Positions 12,021 through 23,405 of a stretch of DNA of 64,000 nucleotides are shown here, in pieces (positions within the stretch are counted from its first letter, which is position 1; each line of letters starts with the position of its first letter). The notes under the pieces are model-generated. The model was not told the DNA's origin and did not search any database. It saw only the letters and a program-made list of their open reading frames with translations. A program made the translations under genes and the position numbers. This DNA is from Flaveria trinervia (Eukaryota; Streptophyta; Magnoliopsida; Asterales; Asteraceae): positions 65,667,438 to 65,731,437 of the forward strand of contig CM046442.1 in the NCBI GenBank assembly GCA_025506515.1, given 5' to 3'.

Positions 12021-12407
12021 GTGAGAAGTAGGTTGAAGAAACAGAAACAACCCAGACAACTGAACAAGAGTGGTATTGTGAAACAATCTACAAAAAGGGT
12101 TGGTTCAGATTCATCACCTAAAGAAAAGAAAGTGACTCATCAAAAGAAAGTATTAGTTCAGTCACTCAAAGAACAGTTTGATTCAAGAAACAAACAAATG
12201 TATTATGATATTTGTGACATGTTCAATCACAAGACAGATAAATGCTTCTTCAACCAATATTGTTCTATCTGTGATATGAACAATCACTCCACCAAAAATT
12301 GCTATTTCAACAAGTATTGTTCAATCTGTGACATGAACAAACACAATACATCTGATTGTTACTTCAATCTGAAGGGGTTGAGAATTCCACAACACAAGCC
12401 CGTCTGA
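12021..12407 (+). pseudogene. Gag-pol linker of S with three tandem CCHC units
   Basis: A Lys/Gln-rich N-terminal part is followed by three adjacent units of 19 residues (57 bp) at about 12205-12375. Units two and three read CSICDMNNHSTKNC and CSICDMNKHNTSDC, each a full C-x2-C-x4-H-x4-C zinc knuckle. Each is followed by a YFN spacer. Unit one keeps the last three ligands but has Tyr in place of the first Cys. The units differ from the gag knuckle at 10790. They probably bind nucleic acid; that is inferred from the motif only. A stop follows at 12405. Confidence 0.7.
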
Positions 12408-12422
12408 AAAACATCTACTGTA

Positions 12423-13110
12423 ATGCATTATGTCAAACATCATCTACATAATAATCAATCTAGGACTTCTAGATCAACAAATGATAGAAATAACTCAAAG
12501 GATTTAAGGAAAGGTCAAAGAAATCATCTCACAATGAAACACAAAATTGACCTTCCGAAGCAAAATCCAACTTTTGATAATGAAACTCGGGCTAAATTTT
12601 TACAAAGAAATAGAAACCAACGATTTCATTATTCATCTGAATCCTCAGTAGATGTAGATGAGATGACTCAACCAATCCTCAGTAGACAGTGGATTTTCCC
12701 AACACATGACTGGAGATCATTCCCTCCTTCATGATTTCAAATACATACAAGGGACTATTGTGGCGTTCGGTGGAGATTCAGAAGGTGGCAGGATTACAGG
12801 AGAAGGATCTGTGACAAATGGGATGCTAAGCTTTGACGGAGTGAATTACTGTGAACAACTGAATTTCAATCTGCTAAGCGTGTCTCAGATCTGCGACAAA
12901 AAATATTCCACTCACTTTACAGACACTCACTGCTACATACTGAAACCTGGTTTTCAGATTCCTGAAGAATGGGTTGTCTTAAAGACTCCAAGGAAGAATA
13001 ATACATATGTCTTAAACCTGTGTTCTACGTCACCTAAGGAAGAAACATGTCTTTTGTCTAAAGCATCATTTGATGAGTCATAGCTTTGGCATAGACGTTT
13101 GGGGCACACT
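12423..13110 (+). pseudogene. Protease remnant of S, active site deleted
   Basis: A basic segment (12423-12734) reaches the conserved tryptophan just before the protease active site (about 12690). There the DSGC triad that should follow is missing. A small deletion joins this to HDW, and the post-active-site block MTGDHSLLHDF opens the next frame at 12706. That frame (12706-13083) keeps the family's VAFGG, GEGSVTNG, LNFNLLSVSQICDKKYSTHF and the Cys-rich end. A stop at 13081 cuts off the LWHRRLGH zinc motif of integrase. Loss of the catalytic Asp-Ser-Gly means no protease activity. Confidence 0.8.
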
Positions 13111-13595
13111 AACTTTAAAAGTATGAACAAGTTGGTCTTCCTCAAAAAGAATTCAATTTTATTGATCAATGCTCAGCGTTCCTCAAAGGAAAACAACACA
13201 AATCGTCTCACAAAACCAAGCTGGTGAACACTAACAATACTCCATTGAAGTTACTTCACATGGATCTCTTTGTACCAAATCATGTAATGAGTATGGGATA
13301 GAAACAATATTGTTTAGTGATCATTGATGACTTTTCTCGATTCACATGGGTGTTTTTCCTACTTCATAAAAATGAAGCATCCCAAATCATTCAAGAATTT
13401 ATCACTAAAATTGAAAATCAACTTGATCACAAAGTCAAAATAATAAGAAGTGATAATGGTATAGTGTTCAAAAATGAAAATATGAATTCTTTTTGTGCAA
13501 CCAAAGGCATTGACCAATTTCACTTGTCTGATGCAGGAAATATACATTCAGGTGATACTTCATCAATTGTAGAAAGAAGAGAAAGTTATCCATAG
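13084..13595 (+). pseudogene. Integrase remnant of S, C-terminal half deleted
   Basis: LWHRRLGHTNF (from 13085) is the start of the integrase zinc-binding domain and is then frameshifted. The catalytic core resumes at 13317 (MIIDDFSRFTWVFFL) with the first Asp, and the second Asp is in IIRSDNGIVFKN (about 13440). After KGIDQF (about 13520) the expected block with the third catalytic residue and all of the C-terminal domain are absent. The sequence goes straight into an acidic linker. This is an internal deletion of several hundred bases. The remaining frame stops at 13595. Confidence 0.8.
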
Positions 13596-15585
13596 ATACC
13601 ACCTACATCTGATGAACATATGAATGAAGATGTTCCTCTTCAAGCTGATCCCATTAGACACTTGTCACAAAACCTTAGTGTTTCCTCTGAAGAAGGTCCT
13701 AGCATGGCACCATCTCACTCAGATGACTTGTCACATGAGATTTGAAATCAAAAACAAGCTTCTCATCTAGAAGAAACTCAAGGTACTTCAAATGATGCAA
13801 GAAACCTCAGTGATGCTGAAGATGTAGCAGCTACTGAAATAGAAATTGACAATCTTCATAATTCAACACCAATACAAGATGATTGTGCCTCTGACCATAA
13901 TGAACTGAATGTCTCTAGTCTTGATGTAACTATTACGGGTGACATCATTCCCACCTCAAGAATACACAAGAATCATCCAGTTGAAACCATTATTGGTGAT
14001 CTTAATGAGAGGGTGACAAGAAGCAAGTCAAGTATTGCAAACATCTGTTTGTTCTCATGCTTTCAATGTCAAATAGTACCCAAAAACATCAAAGTGGCGC
14101 TTCAAGACAATAGTTGGATTGAACCAATGCAGGAAGAATTGCTCCAATTCAAGAAACAAGAAGTATGGCAGCTGGTAGATCTTCCCGAAGGACAATACAC
14201 TATCGGTACCAGATGGCTGTACAGGAACAAGACTGATGATAGAGGGATAGTCCTCAGAAATAAAGCAAGACTAGTGGCACATGGATACACTCAGGAAGAA
14301 GGAATTGACGATGACGAGGTATTTGCTCCTGTTTCCAGACTAGAAGCAATCATAATCTTTCTCGCATATTCTGCATCCATGAAATTTACTGTTTATCAAT
14401 TGATGTAAAGTGTGCCTTCTTATATTGAAAGATTGCTGAAGAAGTCTATGTAAGTCAACCACCTGGCTTTGAAGATCCAGATTTCCCTCACAGAGTGTAC
14501 AAGCTCAACAAAGCTCTGTATGGTCTTCATCAAGCTCCAAGAAAGTGATATCAGACTCTATCATCCTTTCTTCTTGAACATGGGTATGAAAGAGAGAAGA
14601 TTGATCAGACTCTCTTCAGAAGAATAAGAGGAAAAGACATGTTGTTAGTCCAGATCTACGTGGATGACATTATATTTGGCTCGACAAACAAATAACTCTG
14701 CAAAGAATTTGAAGATCTTATGCATTCAAAGTTTCAAATGAGTGCTATGGGGGAACTCACATTCTTTCTGGGAGTGCAAGTCCAGCAAAAAACAGATGGA
14801 ATCTTCATCAATCAATCAAAATATGTAGAAACCATGCTGAAGAAATTTCACTGTCCTAACTGTCAGTCTATGAGAACTCCTGTAGATGCTAAAGTGAAGA
14901 TTGGACCTGACCTTGAAGGCAAATGAGTGGATCAAACTCCCTATCGATCAATGATAGGTTCACTTATGTATCTAACAGCAAGTAGGCCTGACATTATGTT
15001 TGGTGTTTGTGTGTGTGCTAGATATCAAGCTGATCCAAAAGAATCACATGTGAACGCAGTCAAGAGGATATTCAGATATGTGAAGGGCAAACCAGCTCTT
15101 GGATTATGATATCCAAAAGAAGGAGAATTTAATCTCTATGCATACACAGACAGTGATTATGGAGGATGCAACTTCAATAGAAAATCCACTTCTGGCGGTT
15201 GTTAATTTCTTGGTCCCAGACTAGTATCCTGGCAATGCAAGAAGCAGACAAATGTGTCTGTGTCCACAACCGAAGCTGAGTATATTGCTGCTTCAGCATG
15301 TCGCTCTCAAGTTCTCTGGATTCAAAACCAGATGCTTGATTACGGTTTTAAGTTTTTGCATACACCATTTCTATTGACAACACAACTGCTGTCTTTATAA
15401 CTAATAATCCAGTTGAGCACTCAAAAACAAAACATATTGAAATTAGATATCATTTTTTGAGAGACTTTGCTGAAAAGGGTTTAATCAAATTGATTCAAGT
15501 ACCAACAGCAAATCAATTAGCTTATTTGTTTACCAAGGCATTTGAACCTAGTAGGTTTGAATTTTTGGTTCAGCAGTTGGCATGA
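13596..15585 (+). pseudogene. Acidic linker, reverse transcriptase and RNase H of S
   Basis: The linker (13596-14000) is rich in Asp, Glu and Ser. RT begins near 14090 ([14 protein letters not shown], then [30 protein letters not shown]) and is frameshifted at 14400. It continues with [18 protein letters not shown] and the active site IYVDDIIFGST (about 14655). The thumb follows, with SKYVETMLKKF and IGSLMYLTASRPDI. RNase H is at 15111-15585 (YTDSDYGG, then VSVSTTEAEYIAAS, DNTA in a shifted frame, TKHIEIRYHF). Stops at 14547, 14694, 14924 and 15107 and several shifts are visible. The protein type is clearly SIRE/Maximus copia. Confidence 0.87.
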
Positions 15586-16880
15586 TTAACCTTGAGTAAA
15601 ACTTTGTAAAACATCAAAAATATTTTAAAACATCAGAAAAACCCACAAAAAGAAATCAAGTCATATGAAGAAAAGAATCTTGGGAAATGATATAATTACA
15701 GTCGTTATATCATTCACTGTGCTTAAATTTCAAACGTAGAAGACTGAAATGACTTACCAGATATGATGGTAGGTTCAACTTGGAAGAAAAGATACATGCA
15801 GTGATGAATTAAAGACATATTCAATTGTGAAACACTCATCACAAAGTACAGGTATGTATTGGCTTATCCGAATGCATGTGTGTGTAGTAACCTAAACACA
15901 CCAGGTAATGATACTTTATGAATCTCTTTCACCACATCATGTTTCATCTTTGTTTTGCTGAGCAAAGACCTGATGAAACATGCACATAGTGCAGATGTCA
16001 TGATCCAAAAGATTCCCAATGTGGAACACATCCAAAATTGGATGAATCAACAAAGTAATACATTCCAAGTGAATGATCAAAAGAATCCTAGGACGGATCA
16101 TTTTCCAAAGTGAAGTGAAAAGAATCCCAATGAGGACCAACATGAAAAAGGATCAAATTAAAAGAATCCCAATGAGGATTGGTGAATATGAGATTTCATG
16201 ACTTAAGTAACCTAGTAAGCAAAGTTGTGACAAAGTTCTACCATGCATTGTATAAGGAGGGTTGATCATTCCATGCTTATGTGTGTGAGGTACACATTGA
16301 ATAATAAATCAACCAAAACATGATAAAAGTCATTTGCATCAAAATATCAACCAGGTATGAGCTTAAGAGGATAAACATACCTTCAAGCTTCAAGTTCATA
16401 ATCATGTCCATTTAATCATAAAGGATGCACATGTGTAATGAAAGATTGATATGATCCCCACAAAGAGACTTCTCTCTTCATTATTAATATTAATCAAAAT
16501 AATATTCAAAACTTTTAAATCATTAAAGTTTCTCTCCAAATGTGGACATAAACTTTAGGGTGAGTAATTTAAAATTTTTGAGTAAGTTCAAATTTTTGTT
16601 TATTAACTCAATTTTGAAAAACAAAACAAAAGGAATTTTAGTTGGTGTTGTTGCAATAAGTCAACCATTATATTTCAGCTTATGCAGATTCTTAGAAGCA
16701 TGATAAGCCCAAGATCTGTTAAAATTGAGAAACTTGTATTAGTTGTAACATACAAGTCAATCCAAGAAAAAATTAACAACTCCAATAGCCAACTTCATAA
16801 GAAAAATCAATCAAAGACATCTCTTCATAAGATGAATAATCAATTCAATCACATTACCTTTTGATTAAGTTCAAAAGGTA
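15586..16880 (+). other. Non-coding stretch after pol of S
   Basis: AT-rich, with no reading frame I can support; a short frame at 16682-16864 is low complexity. The only structure seen is a set of imperfect direct repeats around AAAAGAATCCCAATGAGGA between 16000 and 16185. The stretch leads into the inverted-repeat array upstream of the accessory coding region. Confidence 0.55.
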
Positions 16881-17545
16881 ATCTAGGTAAGTGCATTAGT
16901 TAATGTGGGTGAAGGTAACCCATGCATATAACTAATGCGGGTAAAAATAATATTTGAAGTGCAACTAATGCGGACAATGATTTTACTCTACCACATTAGT
17001 ATGTGAAGTTTACTCTACCGCATTTGATACAGTTAAGAAATGCGTGTGAACAAGTCTATCGCATTTGATACAGTGATGTGTTGACTTGTCAACCGCATTT
17101 GTAGTTGTACACATGGAATTAGTTCTATCGCATTTGTTACTGTACATATTTGGATATGGTAAAACAAGCCATTCAACCGCATTTGTTACAATGTTATTCC
17201 GCATTTGCAACAGTATACAATGCGGACAGCGAAAATTTAAAGTTTAACTTCCGCATTCGCAACAATATACAATGCGGACAGCCAAAATTTCAAGTTTAAC
17301 TTCCGCATCTGCAACAGTGCCCAAATGCGGATGGAATAAAATCAAACGCATTTGTAACAGTAGAGTAATACGAACAGTCAGTCAAGAATTAAGTCTTCCG
17401 CATTAGCTACAACCACAAATGCGGATGACCAAAAGTAGTCAAATGCGGACTGTTAATGTCAAAAGTTCGTCTTCCACATATGCTATAGTTAACAAATGCG
17501 GATCACCAAAATCAAACAAATTAACCTTCAGCATTTGCTACGGTG
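16880..17545. repeat. Internal inverted-repeat array of S, related to the LTR array
   Basis: More than a dozen units of the type TTCCGCATTTG...CAATGCGGA are arranged head-to-head. The first units carry GTGGGTGAAGG or GCGGGTA variants. The core (CCGCATT / AATGCGGA) is that of the U3 arrays in both S LTRs. The spacer often contains CAACAGT or TACAGT. It ends about 55 bases before a TATA-like sequence, the same arrangement as in the LTR. Confidence 0.75.
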
Positions 17546-17598
17546 TTGACTGTATCTGCTTGTAAACTTGTAAAATTGTTCAAATTCTATTATTTGAC

Positions 17599-17608
17599 TA
17601 TTTAAAGG
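17599..17608 (+). promoter_or_regulatory. Candidate TATA box for the accessory transcript of S
   Basis: TATTTAAAGG follows directly after the inverted-repeat array. About 500 bases downstream is the accessory ATG at 18103. The LTR promoter has the same order of array then TATA box. No transcript evidence is available here, so this is inference from layout. Confidence 0.4.
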
Positions 17609-17787
17609 AATTCGAACAGGTCATTTAATACTTCTCAAATTTGAGAGAACTTATAGTGAGACGAGCGTAAAACTACAGTACACCACTATCATTCGTCATC
17701 ATCATCACAAACATTCAAAGATTTTGTTCTGTTCATCTTTTAACATTCTTGTCATCCATTCAGAACAGCAGTCGTTTCAAAGATAAG

Positions 17788-18097
17788 GTATAACTTCAAC
17801 AGATTTTGAAACCAAGACCTATGTCTCAAACGGTTACCCTAAATCGAACGATGAACTAGAAAACTATTGAAGAACACCAAAATCTAAATCATTAAGTGAT
17901 GTAATACACATTTTCGATGTCAATAAACATGTAAATTGATAGGAATTCAACTAATATTGAAAACCATGACAACCATGTTTACTGAGAAAAACAGAGCAAT
18001 GTGAAAAAGAAAAGTGTGAAACAAATTAAAGTCACATTAACAAACAAAGCAAAATTAAAGTCAAAATTGTGAACTTACACACATGTCTCTTGTGCAG
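17788..18097 (+). other. Candidate leader intron upstream of the accessory coding region
   Basis: The donor is AAG|GTATAA at 17787/17788 and the acceptor TCTCTTGTGCAG ends at 18097. The 310-base interval is AT-rich with stops in all frames, as expected for a plant intron. The acceptor lies five bases before the ATG at 18103, so splicing would place the start codon close behind a leader exon that begins downstream of the TATA box at 17599. Confidence 0.45.
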
Positions 18098-18102
18098 ATT
18101 AC

Positions 18103-21100
18103 ATGGCAAACGTTACATGGAGCAAGCTCCATAACATCAGCGGTTATCTAAACCCTGATGTGCCTAAAGCGGAAGGTCTTAGAGATATGATAAGATTCCT
18201 ATCTACCACAAGGGTAGCATATGCTATAACAGTAAGACCAACAATCTATGAGAATCCAATCAGGTCTTTCTGGGAATCAGCTAAAGTGGTTGAAGAAAAT
18301 TGAGTGAAAACTCTTACTGGCAAGATCAACACTGAACACACACTAAGGATCACAGAAGAATTAGTTAGAAGATGTCTTCAATTCAATAACAATGCAGATG
18401 ATCCTCTTGAATTGGATGATGAGGAGATAACCACATTTTTCTCTAAAATTGGTTATGAAGGGAGCTATGAAGCCAAACAGATAGTCAAAGGATTAGTGGA
18501 TCTGCCTTGGAGATTCCTAATTCATATGTTCTAACATTGTTTATCAAAAAGGAAAATAGGACGGAATGACATTCCAGTCCCCACATCTTGTGCAATCTGT
18601 GCTCTCTGCACCAACAGAAGATTTAACATGTCAGCATATGTATTCAATGGCCTAATCTCCAACATTCAAGAAGGGTTGAGATACAAATTTCTAATGTACC
18701 CCAGATTAATTCAATGTCTAATCAATGAAACCTTTCATTACATTGCTAATGAAGGACCAGTACTTAACATTCCTCATTATGATGCAAGATCCTATAAGTA
18801 CATCAAGAAGAAGGACCCAAGGAACTTTTACAGTGGTGCCCCTTCACCCCTTCTTCCTTGATGTTCGAACAAATACTCCAAGCAGGTCAACCACAACCAA
18901 TACCACAACCTATACCATCACCAACACCAGAACCAATAACATCCCCAATACCCTCACCAATGCCATCACCACAACAAATACCACAACCTTCTACTCAACC
19001 ATCTCTTCAAACATTACGTCAACCATCATCACTTCCTTCACCACACCAAACACCACCTATGATCACTCAACCTACACCTATATCACCACGTCATCAATCT
19101 CCTATATCACTAGACCAATCTACTATTCCTCCTTACCAACCATTACCATCATCAATTGATCACCCTTCTGAACCAAAAGGATCAACAAGTGCATCCAAAT
19201 CATCCAAATCATCTTCTGATAAGGAGGATCATCATGATCAAACCAAAGCTGTAAATGAACCTTCTGAGGCTGCTCCTTCTAAGAGCTATGCTAAATCAAA
19301 CATCAATAGGCCTAATGAAAAAGATGAATTAATAACTGAGTTGTCACTCAAAGTTGAAAGGATGGAAAGAACACTAAACAGGAGAGCAGGAATTATAAAT
19401 GACAGAATTCTGGAACTTGATAAGAAAGAAGGAGAATTGAAAGATCTTGAAGAAAAACATGCAGTTGAAAGAATGGAACAAGCCAAAGATATTGAAAATC
19501 TAAAAGCTGCACTAAAACACACAAGAGAAGAAGTGAGTGGTCATATAGACACTCTTGAAATACAAACTATTGCCATGCAGGAACAAGAAAACATCATAGA
19601 GGAACAAGCTGATATCATCTCAAAACTAGAAAAGGAAATCGAGAGCAAGAACAAAAGAATATCTGAGCTTGAAATGATGATTAAAAGAACTGATGTGAGG
19701 GATGATGATGAAAAAGAAAAACAAAAAATGATGATCAGAATGAAGAACAAGTGGATGATGAAAGTGAAACTGAGATTAAAGACCAGAGCTTAGACATGGT
19801 AGTGTATTCTGGAAACACTAGCCATTCAGACTCAGAAAAGGGTGAATTTGAAGAACTCTTCAGTGCTTTGGATAGTTTTGCTTCTGAACAATTCAGCATT
19901 GATGATGATTTTTGGGAGTTCATAAACAATCAAAGAACTGAGGGAAAGCCTATTGTATTCATTCCTAAATCACTAGTGCCATTAGAAAAGGAATTGTCTC
20001 TGCAAATTGTCTCTACCATATCATTAACAGAAGAACAAAAAGAGGAACTAAAAGAAAGATATGAACAAGAAAGGAAAGAAGAAACTGTACCTGAAAATAG
20101 TGAAATGAAGGATCAAGAACCAAGCACACCTGAAAAGGTCCCTGAACCAGTAGAACAAACTAAAACCTCTAACGCTCAACTTCAAACTTACTCACGAAAG
20201 AGGAAGTATTTGGAAGAAAAGGCTAAAGGCAAAAGACCAATAACTGAAGAAGAACCATCAAAGAAACAAAAAGATGACCCAAGGAGTTTAGCATCAATTG
20301 CTGAATTTTTGGAAGAACATGAGCAGGCAGAAGCTCAGTTGAAATAGTTGGCCAGAGCAATTGATTTAGAAGAAGGAAAAATTGCTGAAGAAGATGAAGT
20401 GTTAAAAGATGTTCTCATGGACAGTCCTCTTAAAGAAGAACAGTCAGTAGAAGACATGGTAACCAAAGCTCAAACTGATGACTTGATGATTAAAGACATG
20501 TTCTTGATCAATCAAGGCTATGATCCTCATGAAGTGTTTGCAATGACTTATGAGAAAATGAAAGAGGAGGAAGAGAAAGTGAAGTTGTTGCTTGATCCAA
20601 CAATAGACACTGACTGTGAGAAGACAATGACAAAGGACACTCCAAAGCACAAAGACTCATCCTTGAAGAAACCCAGAAGGTATGAAGTTCCACTACCAAG
20701 AAAGGGTCCACTACAAAAGCTTTCACAAATGAAGAAATCAACCTCATCTCATGAATCATATTTCCTAATCCTTATAACATGTCTGATAAGGAAATGAAGG
20801 AATATCTTTCAAGTTAGGGATTTACAAAAAGAAAGATTGCCAACATGAAGACAAATTCATTAAGGGCTGCCACACTTTAATTGATCAATGAAAAGAAAGA
20901 TAAACTAAAGAAACTGGAAGAAGAATTGACAAAGACCAAACCCAGCAACAGAATGTCAGCTGAAGACATGCTGCTAAACATAAAAGATCAAGAACTACTT
21001 GCCTTGGTACTACACAAATATCTTGAATGGTTTGCAGAACCATCTCAATTGAAGCTGCAGGAAGGACTGACCACTGCTGAACTGATCACAGGGGTATCTA

Positions 21101-22067
21101 CTCCCAAGGCAAGATAGATCAGAAGATAATAGCATGGAAGTATGATAGCACCTAGAACATGTTCATGGTGAAGAGAATCTCAGGGCTAGTATAATTCTTC
21201 ATAGAGTACTCAGCTCTGGTAAATGCCCTTGAGATTCATGATTTGAAAGAACTAGCTCAACTTGAACTGATCAATCACGTAGCTATGTTCAGGGGATATG
21301 AATTTGAGAATATACTTAAGATGTTCAGAAGGACAAACAACTTCAATTCATTAAAGACAATTTGCTTAAGAAAAGATAAAACATTTGTCAATCCCCTGGA
21401 AAAGATGAAAAAGGTGGAAGCAGAAGAAATAGTATTCCCTGAGTGGAAGGTAAAGCCAACTGAGTCTTTAATGAGGAAAGTAGTGTCTGTTACTCATTCT
21501 TCCATTCATATCTCAAATGTATACTATGATGAGAAAACATATGAGCTGGTGATAGAAAGGAAGTGGGGAGGAAAAGGAGTTGACATTAGAGTTTTCAGTG
21601 GATATGAAGTAAGACTACTTGATGAATCATACATCCACTACATTTATACCAGGCACTTCAGGGAATTAAACAACAAATTGGGTGAACAAGATATGCACTA
21701 TTTTTTGAAATGCATCAAGTTGTTGAAACTAGCCTATAACAGAATAAAGATTAAAAGAGACAAAAGAAAGAAGAAGAAAACACCTCTGGAACTTGGAAAC
21801 ATTGTTAAGCTTGAAGTGGATGTGGGAGGGAGTTTATTGATTCATAGAGATGGTCTTTCAACAATCTCCATATGGGAACCGATTTCTCTGAGAAACTTAC
21901 CAATGGAAGCCATCTACAACATGAGCGGAATGAAAATACATGTGCTGAGTAGAGACAGAATGTCTGAAGCAACTGATTTTGCAAACATGATTAAGGCCAT
22001 TTTGGATCCCACCAAAGCAGCATTCATACTACCTCCTGAAGACCCAGCTGAATCTTCACAACATTAA
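18103..22067 (+). pseudogene. Accessory (env-position) coding region of S, several stops and shifts
   Basis: A third coding region between pol and the 3' LTR, in the place of the env-like frame of SIRE elements. From the ATG at 18103 an N-terminal domain contains TRVAYAITVRPTIYENPIRSFW and LPWRFLIHMF. This resembles a retroelement protein I recall as common in composite genomes. Stops occur at 18301 and 18532. Next come a conserved segment to 18861 (FLMYPRLIQ), a Pro-rich tract of P-x-P repeats (about 18890-19170) and a long coiled coil (19318-19740). After a shift there is a very acidic, Lys/Glu-rich part (19751-20797), a short frame to 21117 and a C-terminal domain (21243-22067, WEPISLRNLPMEAIY). 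No signal peptide or membrane span is evident, so a true envelope role is unsupported. Function unknown. Confidence 0.72.
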
Positions 22068-22108
22068 TCACCTCCTAAACATTGAGGAAAACTAGGCTGT
22101 ATAATCCT

Positions 22109-22120
22109 TAGGGGGAGTAT
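22109..22120 (+). promoter_or_regulatory. Polypurine tract of S
   Basis: TTAGGGGGAGTAT immediately precedes the 3' LTR start at 22121. It is the usual plus-strand primer sequence of plant copia elements. Confidence 0.85.
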
Positions 22121-22872
22121 TGTTGCATCCTAAAAGGATCATACATGCCAACTCAATGGGTGAATTGATGATTGTTCAGCTTGAATCCCACAAGTCCAAG
22201 ATGCAATGCGGATGAAGATATGCAAGAAAAATAACATGTGTTATCTTCTGCATTAGTCAATACGGAAGACAAAAATCTGATGCGGACAAGTGTTTACTCT
22301 TCCCTATTAACTATGCGGAAGACACAATACTTATGCTGAACAAGTTACACTTCCGCATTGACTAATCCGGAAGAACAAAAGAAGATGCGGACAAGACTTT
22401 GATCATCCGCATTGACAAATGCGGATGACCAACCAAATGCGCACAAGTATTTGTCCATCCGTATTAACCAATGCGGATGACCAACTTACTAATGCTGACG
22501 ATCAAGTGGAATGCGGAGCAAGATTATCTCATCTGCATTTGTCAATGCGGATGAACAAGCAGAGATGCAGATCAAGACTTAGACTAGTTTCTGATGTAAT
22601 AGGTCAGGGATAGTTTAGTCATTTTGTAAAAGCATCTTCTCTTGTCTATAAAAATAATAGTTTACCTCGTACTGAGGTGACGGTTGCAGCTAGAGGATTT
22701 TGTTGTAATTATTCTCTGTAATTTGTCAACATTCATATATCAATATAAACAGAATTTATGAGTAATTTTCTTGCTTGATTGTTCTTCGATTGTTTGTTTC
22801 GCCACTCAATCATTGACTTGATTATCATATTTGATTCTCAGTAAGAATATCACTCTTACTAAAACCCAGTCA
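22121..22872 (+). repeat. 3' LTR of S
   Basis: 752 bases, from TGTTGCATCC to CCCAGTCA, followed by the tctct duplication. It contains the GCGGA inverted-repeat array (about 22200-22565) and TATAAAAA at 22647. It is uninterrupted, so it gives the reference for the split 5' LTR. Confidence 0.92.
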
Positions 22873-22877
22873 TCTCT

Positions 22878-23404
22878 ACCTACAATGAATGCTGAATACT
22901 GATCTTCCATTTCTATTTACTTTAGATTTTAGAACAAACGGTTGTACTTGAGCGAATGAAAGAGTGTGATTCGGCTATTTGTGCGATTGAACAATGCGGA
23001 TGGTTCAATCATGCGACTGAACTAATGCACATGGTTCAATCGGGCGATTGGACAGGTGCGACTGATCAATGCGAATGATGATCTTGAGTTATACGAATGG
23101 ATGGACGACTAAGCCAATCTTGCGTATGAGTGGTGCGAATGGGTTCAGTCGTGCGATTTAGTTAATCGTGCGACTAGAGCTGCTGGTTTTTGAAAATTCG
23201 AGGATTTTAGGTACTTTGACGTAAAAACACGAATTTTTCATTAACCCTAATTGCCGTATGCCAAAAAAACATTAACTTTTTGACCTGGAGACGTCAAAAA
23301 CACTGTTTGACACAAAAGGATTACATTTTTGAGTGAAAAATGTGATTTTTATATCAAAATCGATTGAATCACACGCAAATGAAGAGCCAAGGCTCTGATA
23401 TCAC
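22878..23404 (-). other. Leader and primer-binding site of element X
   Basis: On the minus strand TGATATCAGAGCC (23404-23391) directly follows the X 5' LTR and is one base off the common initiator-Met site. The leader downstream (to 22878, then 585-549 after S) has no coding frame. At 22970-23175 it repeats the GTGCGACTGA/TCAGTCGCAC-type units found in the X LTR. Confidence 0.75.
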
Positions 23405-23405
23405 T

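Larger units (their letters stand above)
591..22872 (+). mobile_element. SIRE/Maximus-like copia element S with a third coding region after pol
   Basis: Two LTRs of about 755 bp start TGTTGCA and end CAGTCA. A primer-binding site lies at 9481 and a purine tract at 22109, and the 5-bp duplication tctct flanks the element. Net length without nested element A is about 14.1 kb, large for copia but usual for SIRE/Maximus. Order: LTR, gag with coiled coil and zinc knuckles, protease/integrase remnants, RT-RNase H, a 2.5-kb non-coding block, an accessory coding region of about 4 kb, LTR. This order, the long gag and the post-pol reading frame are SIRE hallmarks. The LTRs differ by roughly 5% by eye, and gag, protease and integrase carry stops, frameshifts and deletions, so the copy is dead. 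Confidence 0.85.

Noticed and set aside
18725..19159. Thr-rich 144-codon frame
   Set aside because: Overlaps the accessory reading frame of S in another phase; Thr/Asn/Ile richness comes from the CCA/ACC-rich Pro tract.
18103..22067. Calling the accessory region a retroviral envelope gene
   Set aside because: Position alone suggests it; no signal peptide, membrane helix or cleavage site is visible.
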